64,000 nucleotides of DNA from Verrucomicrobiota bacterium (GTDB lineage: Bacteria > Verrucomicrobiota > Verrucomicrobiia > Opitutales > Coraliomargaritaceae), in assembly GCA_009937095.1 (NCBI GenBank), contig JAACDB010000035.1, forward strand, positions 1-64,000. The letters are read 5' to 3'. The notes under the pieces are model-generated. The model searched no databases and was not told the origin of the DNA. It was given only the letters and a program-made list of their open reading frames with translations. Shown here piece by piece: positions 17,274 through 27,187 of this stretch. Both the position numbers and the translations under genes were made by a program. How positions within the stretch are numbered: the stretch's first letter is position 1; the number at the start of each line of letters is the position of its first letter.

Positions 17274-17591
17274 ATGCTATCTCTTACTGAATCTGCCGCG
17301 GCACAGTTGATGCGATTACATGCGGAACAGGACGACCCTGAATTCCGTCTGCGTATTTTTGTGGATGCGGGCGGTTGCTCCGGTTTTGAATACGGGATGG
17401 CTTTTGCCGTCAAAAAAGAGGGCGATCATGAATTTGAAGACAAGGGCGTCACCTATTACATGGATACGGCGAGCTTGGATTATATGAAGGGGAGTGTGGT
17501 GGAGTTTGATGATAGTCTCCACGGGAAGGGTTTTCAGATTACCAATCCAAATGCCACGAATACCTGTGGCTGTGGTCGTTCCTTTAATTAG
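17274..17591 (+). CDS. A-type iron-sulfur carrier (HesB/IscA/ErpA family)
   Basis: 105-residue Fe-S cluster carrier/scaffold. The three ligand cysteines are Cys35 (DAGGCSGFEYGMAF) and Cys98/Cys100 (NTCGCGRSF). ITNPNATNTCGCG is the family C-terminus. It probably passes [2Fe-2S] or [4Fe-4S] clusters to apo-enzymes; the class I fumarase directly downstream is a [4Fe-4S] enzyme and a plausible client. It is divergent from rpoN. A TTGACA hexamer at about 17239 is a possible -35 element, but no convincing -10 follows. Confidence 0.93.
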   Translation: MLSLTESAAAQLMRLHAEQDDPEFRLRIFVDAGGCSGFEYGMAFAVKKEGDHEFEDKGVTYYMDTASLDYMKGSVVEFDDSLHGKGFQITNPNATNTCGCGRSFN

Positions 17592-17674
17592 TTTTAGGGG
17601 AGGGCGGGCTTCCTAATTGCTTAGGGGTCATTTTATGTTTCCCAAAATGAGGCCTTTTGGGTAAATTATTTGTT

Positions 17675-19357
17675 ATGTCTCAAACACCGCCACCGTTTAA
17701 CTTTGAAAAAACATTCCCACTTACCGGCGATGCGACCGAGTACGCTTTGTTAACGGATGCCTTTGTGGAAACGGGAGTATTTGAGGAGCGCAGTATTTTG
17801 AAGGTGGACCCCAAGGGGTTGACGTATTTGGCGGAGACTGCGATGCGGGAAATTGCCTTCAAGCTACGTACTGCGCACCTTGAGCAAGTTGCTGCAATTC
17901 TGGAAGATCCTGAGGCAACAGAAAACGATCGAACAATTGCACTGACGCTTTTACGGAATGCGGAGGTTTCCGCACACGGGGTCTTGCCTTTTTGCCAGGA
18001 TACGGGAACGGCGATTATTCTTGGTAAAAAGGGGCAGGGAGTGTGGACAGGTGGGGGTGATGAAGCGGCCTTGGCAGAAGGTGTGTACAATACCTACACG
18101 AAGGAGGAGTTACGTTATTCGCAAACGGCACCCTTGAGTATGTATGAAGAGGTGAACACCGGTTGCAATTTGCCGGCGCAGATCGATTTACTGGCAACCG
18201 ACGGGGAGGCCTATGAGTTTCTCTTCGTAGCCAAGGGTGGTGGTTCGGCGAATAAGAGTTTCCTTTTTCAGGAAACGAAGGCGCTTTTAAATCCAGCGAA
18301 TCTGGAAAAGTTTTGTATTGAGAAGATGGGTACACTGGGGACTTCTGCCTGTCCGCCGTATCATATTGCGATTGTGATCGGGGGCACTTCGGCGGAGACC
18401 ACCATGAAAACGGTGAAGCTGGCCTCGACTAAATATTACGATTCCCTGCCAACGAGTGGAAATAAACACGGTCGGGCTTTCCGCGACAAGGCATTGGAAG
18501 CTAAACTTTTAGACTACACACGTGAGATGGGCTATGGTGCACAGTTTGGAGGTAAATACTTTGCTCTGGATGTACGGGTAATACGTTTGCCGCGTCACGG
18601 AGCATCGTGCCCGGTAGGCTTGGGTGTTTCCTGTTCGGCAGACCGCAATGTGCGCGGGCGGATCGATAAAGACGGTATTTGGCTGGAAAAATTAGAGTCG
18701 AATCCGGGTCGTTTTCTTCCGGCGGAGGGTAGTATTGAAAAACCCAAAGATCCGGTTGCGGTAGACCTCAATCGACCGATGCCGGAAATCTTGAAAGAGC
18801 TGAGCGAGTATCCTGTTGCTACCCCCTTGTCTTTGACGGGAACGATTGTAGTGGCGCGGGATATGGCGCATGCGAAATTGCAGGAGCGATTGGATCGTGG
18901 GGAAGGTCTGCCGGATTATATCAAGGATCATCCTGTTTATTATGCCGGCCCAGCAAAGACACCAGAGGGCAAGCCTTCGGGTTCTTTTGGTCCGACGACG
19001 GCGGGTCGGATGGATGCCTACGTGGAGCCTTTTCAGGCGGCAGGTGGTTCGATGATTATGCTGGCAAAGGGTAACCGTTCCCCACAAGTGACGGAGGCGT
19101 GTAAGGCGCATGGCGGTTTTTATCTTGGGTCGATTGGTGGTCCGGCGGCTCTTTTGGCGGAGCACAACATCAAACGCGTTAAAGTATTGGAATACGAGGA
19201 GCTTGGTATGGAGGCGATTTGGAAAATTGAAGTAGAGGATTTCCCAGCTTACATTTTGGTAGACGACAAAGGGAATGACTTTTTCTCGGAGGTGCGCGAG
19301 GCCTGCGACAAGTGCGCGATGAAGGCCTTTGAGGCAGCGCGCGCTTCTAATGCCTAA
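17675..19357 (+). CDS. Fumarate hydratase class I
   Basis: 560-residue [4Fe-4S] fumarase of the single-chain FumA/FumB type, interconverting fumarate and malate in the TCA cycle. The N-terminal Fe-S hydro-lyase half contains [11 protein letters not shown] (first cluster cysteine), [12 protein letters not shown] and [16 protein letters not shown]. The C-terminal half contains [50 protein letters not shown] and [16 protein letters not shown], all conserved. ATG at 17675 is preferred over an in-frame TTG at 17657. The gene stands alone apart from the upstream Fe-S carrier. Confidence 0.95.
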   Translation: MSQTPPPFNFEKTFPLTGDATEYALLTDAFVETGVFEERSILKVDPKGLTYLAETAMREIAFKLRTAHLEQVAAILEDPEATENDRTIALTLLRNAEVSAHGVLPFCQDTGTAIILGKKGQGVWTGGGDEAALAEGVYNTYTKEELRYSQTAPLSMYEEVNTGCNLPAQIDLLATDGEAYEFLFVAKGGGSANKSFLFQETKALLNPANLEKFCIEKMGTLGTSACPPYHIAIVIGGTSAETTMKTVKLASTKYYDSLPTSGNKHGRAFRDKALEAKLLDYTREMGYGAQFGGKYFALDVRVIRLPRHGASCPVGLGVSCSADRNVRGRIDKDGIWLEKLESNPGRFLPAEGSIEKPKDPVAVDLNRPMPEILKELSEYPVATPLSLTGTIVVARDMAHAKLQERLDRGEGLPDYIKDHPVYYAGPAKTPEGKPSGSFGPTTAGRMDAYVEPFQAAGGSMIMLAKGNRSPQVTEACKAHGGFYLGSIGGPAALLAEHNIKRVKVLEYEELGMEAIWKIEVEDFPAYILVDDKGNDFFSEVREACDKCAMKAFEAARASNA

Positions 19358-19376
19358 ACTAGCTAATTTCTAAGTT

Positions 19377-19868
19377 ATGCCTGAAAGCCGATATCTTTTG
19401 ATTGATGCGTATAACGTCATCTGCGCCACAGCGTCGCTTCGCAAGTTGATGACGGGCCAATTGGATGCAGCGCGTGATCAATTAGCAGAGTTGGTACGAC
19501 CGATTCATGATGCCGAGGGTGTGCGAGTGGCTTTGATCTTGGACAGTCGTAACGAGCGCCTAGAAGTGGAGCATCCCTACGAAGTGAAGACCTTTGAATT
19601 TTTGTATGCTCCGGCTTCATTAACCGCCGATGGGGTGATTGAACGAATTGTCAGTCGAGCGCGTGATGCGGGTAGGGTGAGCGTCGTGAGTAACGACAAC
19701 ATGGTGCGGGAAGCAATTCGTGCCAGCGGAGCTATGGCTTTACGGCCTGAAGAGCTTTTTCGTTGGGCTGAGGCATGCGCGGACCGCTTGAAGCATGACC
19801 GTCGCCGGTATAATAATAAAAATGCCGAGGTTTTTCGAAATAATCTGAATATAGATTTAGAACTCTGA
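19377..19868 (+). CDS. NYN domain protein (YacP/Rae1-like PIN-fold RNase)
   Basis: 163 residues. YLLIDAYNVICA carries the first acidic active-site Asp of the PIN-like NYN fold, RVALILDSRN the second, and GVIERIVSRARDAG then VSVVSNDNMVREAIRASG the family's C-terminal acidic cluster. YacP (Rae1) in Bacillus is a ribosome-associated endoribonuclease; the domain match is good but that activity is inference here. It starts 19 nt after the fumarase stop. Confidence 0.83.
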   Translation: MPESRYLLIDAYNVICATASLRKLMTGQLDAARDQLAELVRPIHDAEGVRVALILDSRNERLEVEHPYEVKTFEFLYAPASLTADGVIERIVSRARDAGRVSVVSNDNMVREAIRASGAMALRPEELFRWAEACADRLKHDRRRYNNKNAEVFRNNLNIDLEL

Positions 19869-19880
19869 ACCTGATTTAAA

Positions 19881-21104
19881 ATGACGCAAACAAGGCAAGT
19901 GGAGGAGCTGCATGGATTATACGGCACCTTTACAGTGTCTGAGCGGGTTTTGCAGCAGATTTGGCTTAGGCAGGATTTTGGTTATGGTGATTTGCGAACT
20001 GCATCGGGCAAGGCTCTGGAGATTATTGATTCTGGGAGCTGGAATCATGGAGGCGGACCGGATTTCAAGGATGCGAGTGTGCGGATCGGTGGTGAACTAC
20101 AAACAGGTGATATCGAGGTGCATTTTAAAGAGTCGGATTGGGAGTTACATGGACACAATTTCAATTCCGGCTTCGATAAGGTTATTCTACATGTCGTCTT
20201 ACATAAAACAAAGCGGGCGGAGCGATTTTCCGGGGGCGTGAAAACCAAAGCGGGTAAGGCGTTGGAGACTTTTTACTTAATGCCAAAGTTGGATTGTGAT
20301 TTAGAATCGTATGCTGAAACAGTCGCGCTACGCGAGATGGCTGCCGTTGACGATATGGAATGGGCGAATGCTTATATGGGATTATCGGAAGCGGATAGGC
20401 GTGCCGTGCTTAAAGATGCGAGTCGTCGTCGTTGGCATCATAAAGTAAGGTATGCCGCGAAGCGTTTAAAGTCGGAGGGATGGTCGGCGGCTTGTCACCA
20501 ATATTTGTTGGAGGTTTTGGGCTACAGTCAAAACCGTGCCCCGATGTCGCGTATTGCACAACGCTATCCCCTTGGATTATGGGAAACAGTAGCGGTGGGT
20601 GCGGACGAAGCTTATGATTCGGAAAAAGGGTATTGGGCTTGCGGAGGGCAACGCCGGGCGAATCATCCCCGCCGTCGTTTAGAGGATTATACGCGATTTG
20701 TGTCATCTAAGAGGAATTGGCCGAGTGCCTTGCGTGAGGAATTATCGTCTTGGCCAGAAGTGGCTAGTCGCGGCTCAACATCGGGATTTAGGCGTCGAAC
20801 TCAGCTCAAGGATCGGCAATGCAGAATTCACCAAGCACAATTTTTGAAACTTGCGGGGAAATCGCGCTGCAACAGTGCCATGGTGGATGCCTTTTTACCA
20901 TTGGCACAGGCTGAGGGTCTTTTGGAATCTTTCGGGTATTGGTGGCACTGGCCACCTGGCGATTGGCCTGATGGGCAGCGTTCCTTTTTGAAACAGGCCG
21001 GACTTTGTGATCGTGCAAACCTCATGTGCAATGGATTGGCACAGGGAGTTTTGGGTCTCTTTCTTGCGGGTGGATGGGGGAGTGATTGCATTGACCTGCC
21101 GTAA
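19881..21104 (+). CDS. DUF2851 family protein
   Basis: 407 residues matching DUF2851 by the N-terminal half: ELHGLYGTFTVSERVLQQIW, TASGKALEIIDSGSWN, HGGGPDFKDASVRIGGE, TGDIEVHFKESDWELHGHN and DKVILHVVLH. The invariant GPDF...DIEVH...SDW...HGH set looks like an enzyme active site, but the function is unknown. The C-terminal half is helical and basic. It follows the NYN protein by 12 nt and precedes the gene at 21128, suggesting one transcript. Confidence 0.82.
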   Translation: MTQTRQVEELHGLYGTFTVSERVLQQIWLRQDFGYGDLRTASGKALEIIDSGSWNHGGGPDFKDASVRIGGELQTGDIEVHFKESDWELHGHNFNSGFDKVILHVVLHKTKRAERFSGGVKTKAGKALETFYLMPKLDCDLESYAETVALREMAAVDDMEWANAYMGLSEADRRAVLKDASRRRWHHKVRYAAKRLKSEGWSAACHQYLLEVLGYSQNRAPMSRIAQRYPLGLWETVAVGADEAYDSEKGYWACGGQRRANHPRRRLEDYTRFVSSKRNWPSALREELSSWPEVASRGSTSGFRRRTQLKDRQCRIHQAQFLKLAGKSRCNSAMVDAFLPLAQAEGLLESFGYWWHWPPGDWPDGQRSFLKQAGLCDRANLMCNGLAQGVLGLFLAGGWGSDCIDLP

Positions 21105-21127
21105 GTTTGCGCTATGCAGAGATACAA

Positions 21128-21748
21128 ATGGCAGGTTTTGATGAGAACATCGTACGCGAGTATTTTGAGGTGAATGGATTTTTTGTCCGTCAGCTCCGGA
21201 AATATTCGGTACAGTCGCGCAAGAAGCGGGCAGACGAGGAGATCGACATGGTTGTATTTAATCCAGCGGTTGCCGGCGATGCCGGCGAGTCGTCCAGCTT
21301 TCAGCTTTTTTCCGGGGACGTGGCTCGTATTCGTCGGGCGGTGGTAGTAGTTAAAGGATGGCATACCTCTCGTTTCACGCCAGCGATGTTGCGTAGTAGT
21401 AGTAAGATTTTTGATTTCCTTAAAAAGGATGTGTTAAATAAGGCAGAGTCTTATTTTCGTTTTGATGAACCGGGTGTTGATGAGGCTGTTGCAGCGGAGG
21501 CAGCTTCTTTTTCCAAGATTTTAGTCTTACCGGGCCTTCCCGCCTCAGATCCATTGCGCAGCGAAAGTATTGAACTTTTAAAGGAGCGGGGGATCGACGG
21601 GATTATTGCTTTCAGCACAATTTTGGAAAATCTCTTGCGTCATGTGGAAGTTAACCACAGTTACCAGAAGTCCGACTTGTTGCAATTGCTCCGTATTTTA
21701 AAACTATACGATATGGTAAAAACGCCACAGATGACCCTATTCAACTAG
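21128..21748 (+). CDS. Unknown protein with a PD-(D/E)XK nuclease-like core
   Basis: 206 residues, not a family I can name. The first part, VREYFEVNGFFVRQ then ADEEIDMVVFNP then RRAVVVVKGWHTSRF, follows the layout of restriction-endonuclease-like domains: helix, a strand with Asp, and a strand ending in x-V-K. The usual Glu of the E-x-K motif is Val here, so the site may be altered or the match coincidental. The C-terminal part is helical. ATG at 21128 is preferred over a TTG at 21107. It lies between DUF2851 and lpxA, 10 nt before the latter. Confidence 0.6.
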   Translation: MAGFDENIVREYFEVNGFFVRQLRKYSVQSRKKRADEEIDMVVFNPAVAGDAGESSSFQLFSGDVARIRRAVVVVKGWHTSRFTPAMLRSSSKIFDFLKKDVLNKAESYFRFDEPGVDEAVAAEAASFSKILVLPGLPASDPLRSESIELLKERGIDGIIAFSTILENLLRHVEVNHSYQKSDLLQLLRILKLYDMVKTPQMTLFN

Positions 21749-21758
21749 TACTCAAAAT

Positions 21759-22552
21759 ATGGAAATACATTCAACTGCTATCGTTGACGAAAGCGCTGTT
21801 CTTGGTGAAGGCTGTACCGTAGGTGCTTATGCGATCATTGAGGGTGGGGTGCATGTGGGACCGGATTGCACCATTGCATCGCATGCGGTCTTGCGCGAAG
21901 GCACGCACTTAGGGCGTGGCGTGCGGGTTGATTCGTTTACCGTTTTGGGCGGGGAGCCGCAATCGGTTGGTTTTGACAGTTCCATCAAGAGTGGTGTGAG
22001 GGTCGGTGATGGGGTCACTTTTCGTGAGTCGTGTACGGTTCACCGTTCCATGTTTACGGGCAAGGAAACCGTGATTGGAAACAATTGTTTTTTTATGGCG
22101 CAGGCTCACGTGGCACACGATTGCGTCTTAGGTGAATCTGTGATCGCTGCCAATCTGGTTTTATTAGGGGGTCATGTTAGCGTTGGAGACCGTGTTTTTC
22201 TTGGCGGCGGGGCTGGAGTACACCAGTTTTGTCGTATTGGCTCTTATGCAATTTTGGCGGGTCATGGTTTAATGACAAGGGATCTGCCACCGACTTTGAT
22301 GGCTGCCGGGCGCAATCGGGTACACGGCTTGAATTTGGTGGGATTGCGGAGAGCAGGCATAGAGCGCGATGTAATCAAGGATCTGAAAGCCTGTTACCAA
22401 GCGGTTTATGAAGGTGATAAAAACTATAAGGCCAGGCGCAGGCCGCAGTTGCTGCAGCGGAATTAGGGCACAGTCCACTTGGAGCAGCATTCCTTGAATT
22501 TTTCAACGATGGGAAGCGCGGATTTGCGCGCCCGGAATCAAATGGAGACTGA
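21759..22552 (+). CDS. lpxA: Acyl-ACP--UDP-N-acetylglucosamine O-acyltransferase (LpxA), frameshifted near the C-terminus
   Basis: First enzyme of lipid A synthesis, a trimeric left-handed beta-helix of hexapeptide repeats (IHSTAIVDESAVLGEGCTVG and many more). The catalytic His lies in FFMAQAHVAHDCVLGE, and HQFCRIGSYAILAGHGLMT, PTLMAAGRNRVHGLNLVGLR are typical of LpxA. As written, the frame ends at 22466 after KARRRPQLLQRN. Adding one G at about 22436 gives KARAQAAVAAAELGHSPL then GAAFLEFFNDGKRGFARP, the expected helical C-terminus, ending at 22552 inside the pdxA start. Restored length is 264 residues, normal for LpxA. Because lpxA is usually essential, a sequence error is the simplest explanation. 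Confidence 0.93.
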
Positions 22553-23480
22553 TCTAGAGAGGGTTCCGTTGGCGTTGACCTGTGGTGATCCGGCGGGCAT
22601 TGGTCCGGATGTGGTCGCGGGAGCCTTGGCTCAAGATCCTCTGGGTGGTAAGGATTGCATTTTGCTAGGTCCTGAGGCTTGGGCTAAACCTTTAGCCGCG
22701 CAATTTGGGATTGGTTATAAGGCCGTTGGTCCGGCAGATTTTGAAATAAAGGCGGGCGAGCCATCGGTTGAGGGCGCTGCAGTGGCACTAGCGGCTTTAC
22801 AAGCAGCTGCTTTGGGTTGTTCGGATGGAAGCTTTCGTGGGACAGTTACGGGGCCGGTAAGCAAGCACTGGTTGCAGAAAATTAGCTTTGCCCATCCCGG
22901 ACAAACAGAATTTTTCGCGGAAGCATGGGGCGGGGAGCCGAGCATGGCTTTCGTAGGACAAACCTTGCGGGTTGTTTTGGCGACTTGGCATATACCCTTG
23001 TCGCAGGTATCACAGGCTTTGACGGCTGAATGCATGGAACAAGCGGTGCGTCGTGCGCATGGCTTGGCGCGGGACTTAGGGATTGCCGATCCGCGTATCG
23101 GTGTTTGCGGCTTGAATCCGCATGCAGGAGAGGGCGGGCTTTTGGGAAGTGAAGAGGTGACACTATTGAATCCGGCTTTGAGTCGCTTGCGCAAAGAATT
23201 TCCAGGGGTGTCGGAGTGTCTGCCCGGCGATACCGTTTTCCATCGTCAAAAAAATGGCGACTTCGATGTCGTCGTGGCTGCTTACCACGATCAGGGGCTA
23301 GCGGCAGTTAAGACGCTGGAATTTGATACCGCTGTAAATGTAACACTGGGTCTGCCGTATGTCCGTACGAGTCCTGACCATGGAACTGCCTTTTCGCTTG
23401 CGGGTGAGAATGCTGCTGATTGTGGAAGTTTATTTGCGGCACTGGAGTTAGCCCGACGGTTGACGAGACGGTGTGTTTAA
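22542..23480 (+). CDS. pdxA: 4-hydroxythreonine-4-phosphate dehydrogenase
   Basis: 312-residue PdxA of the de novo vitamin B6 (DXP-dependent) pathway. LALTCGDPAGIGPDVV is the family N-terminus, followed by FRGTVTGPVSKHWLQ, FAHPGQTEFFAE, GVCGLNPHAGEGGLLG, VVVAAYHDQGLAAVK and VRTSPDHGTAFSLAG. These carry the divalent-metal histidines. The start at 22542 overlaps the end of the restored lpxA frame by 11 nt, suggesting translational coupling. The longer open frame to 22479 is the lpxA C-terminal coding region read in another frame and is rejected. Confidence 0.95.
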   Translation: METDLERVPLALTCGDPAGIGPDVVAGALAQDPLGGKDCILLGPEAWAKPLAAQFGIGYKAVGPADFEIKAGEPSVEGAAVALAALQAAALGCSDGSFRGTVTGPVSKHWLQKISFAHPGQTEFFAEAWGGEPSMAFVGQTLRVVLATWHIPLSQVSQALTAECMEQAVRRAHGLARDLGIADPRIGVCGLNPHAGEGGLLGSEEVTLLNPALSRLRKEFPGVSECLPGDTVFHRQKNGDFDVVVAAYHDQGLAAVKTLEFDTAVNVTLGLPYVRTSPDHGTAFSLAGENAADCGSLFAALELARRLTRRCV

Positions 23481-23494
23481 ATTTAATTAAGAAT

Positions 23495-23866
23495 ATGTCG
23501 ATTGCAGAAGCATTACCCGAAGGGGTTCGTGAAGGAAATGCAAAGCTCTTAGAGGTAACTCCGGAAGCTGCTTCTAAGCTTGCGCAGTTGATGGACCGGG
23601 AGTCGCAGGGCGATTATCTACGGGTGAAGATTACGGGTGGTGGTTGTAATGGTTTGGTCTACAAGATGGACTTTGTGAATGAGCCGAAGCGCGGGGATAT
23701 TTTGGTGCGTGCATCGGATGCTTTGGTGTTGGTAGATTCACGGAGTGCTTTGTACTTGAAAGGAACAAAGCTGGATTATTCAAGCAAGCTGGTGGCGGGC
23801 GGATTCAAGTTTACAAATCCTAATGCAACCGCAAATTGTAGCTGCGGAGAAAGTTTTAGCATATGA
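23495..23866 (+). CDS. Second A-type iron-sulfur carrier (HesB/IscA family)
   Basis: 123 residues with Cys51 in ITGGGCNGLVYKMDF and Cys115/Cys117 in NCSCGESF, the three cluster ligands. VTPEAASKLAQLMDRE opens the domain after a 20-residue N-terminal extension. VDSRSALYLKGTKLDYSSK is the usual central block. It starts 14 nt after pdxA. Together with the carrier at 17274 this gives two distinct paralogues (they differ at most positions outside the motifs), as with IscA/ErpA pairs elsewhere. Confidence 0.92.
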   Translation: MSIAEALPEGVREGNAKLLEVTPEAASKLAQLMDRESQGDYLRVKITGGGCNGLVYKMDFVNEPKRGDILVRASDALVLVDSRSALYLKGTKLDYSSKLVAGGFKFTNPNATANCSCGESFSI

Positions 23867-24051
23867 TTTTCTTTAGGGTTGAATTCTAGTAAGCTATTGC
23901 TACTAAATATTACTTAGCATTCCTGTATGGTCATAACACCCAAACATAACCAAAACCACATGCGTTTCGAATAGAGGCACGTCGCCACTTTCGTAGGCTT
24001 GAATCCTTTTATGGTTTCAGCTACAGGTTTACTTACCGATACAATAACTTA

Positions 24052-24726
<675 letters not shown>

Positions 24727-24819
24727 TCTAAGTTAAGAATAGCCTACGTAGTCAGGCGAAGCACGATCAAAATTATCGACTCCTCTGAGTGGTTGTGTCA
24801 ACCTGGGCACTTGTCCAAT

Positions 24820-26445
24820 ATGTTCAGCTTAATAAAGTCTTCCTGGGTTTTTCTTTTGTTGCCGTTCTTGCTTTATGGCGGCGATGAAGCCAAACGCTTA
24901 TTCATTCTGGCGAATAGTCTTTCAGATGACTCTATGGTACTAGCACGGTACTATGCCGACATGCGTGCCATCCCGAAGGAAAACATCATCGCACTCCCGA
25001 TGCCTGAAAAGGAAACCATTAGCATCAAGGAATATGTGGATACGATCCATAACCCTTTGCTGGATTTGTTATTAAAGCGCAATTTAATCATGGGGGTAAA
25101 AGCAGGTAGTAAGGATGCTTACGGGCGTGACTGGCTTGTGGCGGCGCTTCATGAAATCAGCTATTTCGTGCCTGTACACGGGGTGCCTTTGCGCATCAGT
25201 AATGACATCAATAGTATTGCGCCCGATACGGGTCAAATGCCGACAAATTTCAGATATAACCGTGCTTCTGTGGACTCGGAGCTTGCCTTGCTTGCCATGC
25301 CGGGTCGTCGATCGATGACCGCCTACAATCCAAATCCATTTTTGGAAATCAAGTCGCCTTCAGCACATATATTGCAGACAGCATTGCGGGTGTCTCGCCT
25401 GGACGGGCCTGATGTGCGATCGGTGCAATCTCTAATTGAGCGAACGCTCGAGGCAGAGGAAAAAGGTTTACAGGGACGTGCTTATTTTGACTACGGCGGG
25501 CCGCACGCCACAGGTGATGAATGGTTTAAATTGGCACGAAAACAGGTAAGTGAGGCTTACTTTGATGTTACGATAGAGCCAAACAAGCGCCTCATGGATC
25601 AGCGGGATCGTTTCGATGCGCCGGCAATTTATATGGGTTGGTATAGCCATCATGCATATGGAAATTTCAAGACTGCGAATTGGGATGTTCCCGCAGGTGG
25701 GATCGCCTTACATTTGCATAGTTTCTCGGCAACTTCGGTTCGAGATTCCGAACGCTATTGGCTTGGGCCTTTGGTCAAGATGGGATTTTGCGCGACGGTG
25801 GGAAATGTGTACGAACCCTATCTTAAATTAACGCATCATCCGCATCGTTTGATTGAGCGTTTGCTTGAGGAGGGGACTTTTGGCGAAGCCGTGGTTTACA
25901 GCATTCCGGCTTTTAGTTGGATGGGGGTGGCTATTGGGGATCCGCTCTATCGGCCCTTTCGTAAAAAACTGGGACTTCAGCTGGGTTTATCTGATTCGCC
26001 CTATGTGGTGCTTCGTGAAGTCAATCGCATTGACGCAAACGGAAGCACTGCCAGCGCGACCACTTATTTACGTGGAGCCTTCCAGCGTTCCCCCTCGTTG
26101 CCTTTGGCTCATGCCTTGGCATCACGATATGCAGACATTGGTGAAACGAAGAAAGCGACGGATGTCTTGCGATTGATGCAATATATAAATCTATATGCAA
26201 AAGAGGATCGGGTCTTGGTTAAGCAATTGGCAGATCTCATGGGTCGCTTAAAACACCCTGAAAAAGCGCTTGGAGTTTACCCAAATTTACTCAAAGAGAG
26301 GGATTTACCAAAAGTATTGAAACTCAGCTTGCTTGAGGGTGGGGTTTCGTGGGCCAATGCCACTCGCAATGAAAATTTAGCTTACAAATGGTCAAAGGAA
26401 ATATTGATGCTTAACTCACCGATACCAGCTCCGCAGGCTAAATAA
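24820..26445 (+). CDS. Exported TIGR03790-like protein
   Basis: 541 residues with an N-terminal signal or anchor (MFSLIKSSWVFLLLPFLLYG). LFILANSLSDDSMVLARYYA and IPKENIIALPMPEKETIS match the TIGR03790 family start; later blocks include YFVPVHGVPLRIS, NRASVDSELALL, ALRVSRLDGPDV, YFDYGG, IYMGWYSHHAYGNF, LHSFSATS and VYEPYLKLTHHP. The Arg-Leu-Asp-Gly and Glu-Pro-Tyr segments suggest a caspase/gingipain-like or other hydrolase fold, but no function is established to my knowledge. The last 120 residues look like TPR-type helices. ATG at 24820 is chosen because it gives a proper signal. Confidence 0.75.
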   Translation: MFSLIKSSWVFLLLPFLLYGGDEAKRLFILANSLSDDSMVLARYYADMRAIPKENIIALPMPEKETISIKEYVDTIHNPLLDLLLKRNLIMGVKAGSKDAYGRDWLVAALHEISYFVPVHGVPLRISNDINSIAPDTGQMPTNFRYNRASVDSELALLAMPGRRSMTAYNPNPFLEIKSPSAHILQTALRVSRLDGPDVRSVQSLIERTLEAEEKGLQGRAYFDYGGPHATGDEWFKLARKQVSEAYFDVTIEPNKRLMDQRDRFDAPAIYMGWYSHHAYGNFKTANWDVPAGGIALHLHSFSATSVRDSERYWLGPLVKMGFCATVGNVYEPYLKLTHHPHRLIERLLEEGTFGEAVVYSIPAFSWMGVAIGDPLYRPFRKKLGLQLGLSDSPYVVLREVNRIDANGSTASATTYLRGAFQRSPSLPLAHALASRYADIGETKKATDVLRLMQYINLYAKEDRVLVKQLADLMGRLKHPEKALGVYPNLLKERDLPKVLKLSLLEGGVSWANATRNENLAYKWSKEILMLNSPIPAPQAK

Positions 26446-26547
26446 TTAGGCGAAGGGGTTCATTTATTAGTTCTTGACTATGTAACCAACAAATGAATGC
26501 TGTGCTCCTTGTCCTGCTTTTATGGGGCATACTCTTTTAGTTTAGCT

Positions 26548-27165
26548 ATGTCAGAAAACATTCATACGGAGTTTCATCGCATGATGGGTCGCGAAGCGAA
26601 GGAGGCACAACTTTTGCAACGTGGACGCGTGTTCTGGTTTTACGGTCTTTCAGGTTCTGGCAAAAGCACCCTTGCAATCGCACTGGAGCAAGCTCTAGCA
26701 GAACGGGGCCACTTCACGAAATTGCTGGATGGCGACAATATACGAAGTCGCTTGAATGCAGACCTTGGTTTTTCAGACACAGATCGGGTAGAGAACATTC
26801 GTCGTATTGCTGAAGTGGCACGTTTGTTTGTCGAATCCGGGGTAATCGTCCTAGCCTCATTTATAACACCAACCCGTAGGCTTCGTGAAACGACAACGGA
26901 AATTATTGGAGAGGCCGATTGCACTCCCATTTACGTGCAAGCGTCTTATGAAACCTGTGCGCAACGTGATGTAAAAGGGCTGTATGCAAAAGCAAAGGCG
27001 GGTTCCGTGAAGGATTTTACTGGTAAAGATTCCGGCTTTGAACTGCCAGGCGAGACAGCAAAGGATTGGTGCATTGATACTGATAGCCTCAGCGGAGCTC
27101 AAGCAGTAGAGCAATTACTCGAGCGCATTCTTCCGATGGTGGCGGTAAGCGCAGGGGATTCCTAA
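26548..27165 (+). CDS. cysC: Adenylyl-sulfate kinase
   Basis: 205-residue APS kinase, phosphorylating APS to PAPS. Walker A GLSGSGKST, then ALAERGHFTKLLDGDNIRSR and LGFSDTDRVENIRRIAEVAR, SFITPTRRLRE and VKGLYAKAKAGSVKDFTG are all family motifs. ATG at 26548 (MSENIHTEFHRMM) is preferred over an upstream in-frame ATG at 26497 that would add a Cys-rich, unrelated leader. It heads cysC-cysD-cysN with short gaps of 22 and 54 nt. Confidence 0.95.
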   Translation: MSENIHTEFHRMMGREAKEAQLLQRGRVFWFYGLSGSGKSTLAIALEQALAERGHFTKLLDGDNIRSRLNADLGFSDTDRVENIRRIAEVARLFVESGVIVLASFITPTRRLRETTTEIIGEADCTPIYVQASYETCAQRDVKGLYAKAKAGSVKDFTGKDSGFELPGETAKDWCIDTDSLSGAQAVEQLLERILPMVAVSAGDS

Positions 27166-27187
27166 ATAAAATTTATTCGAATAAAAC

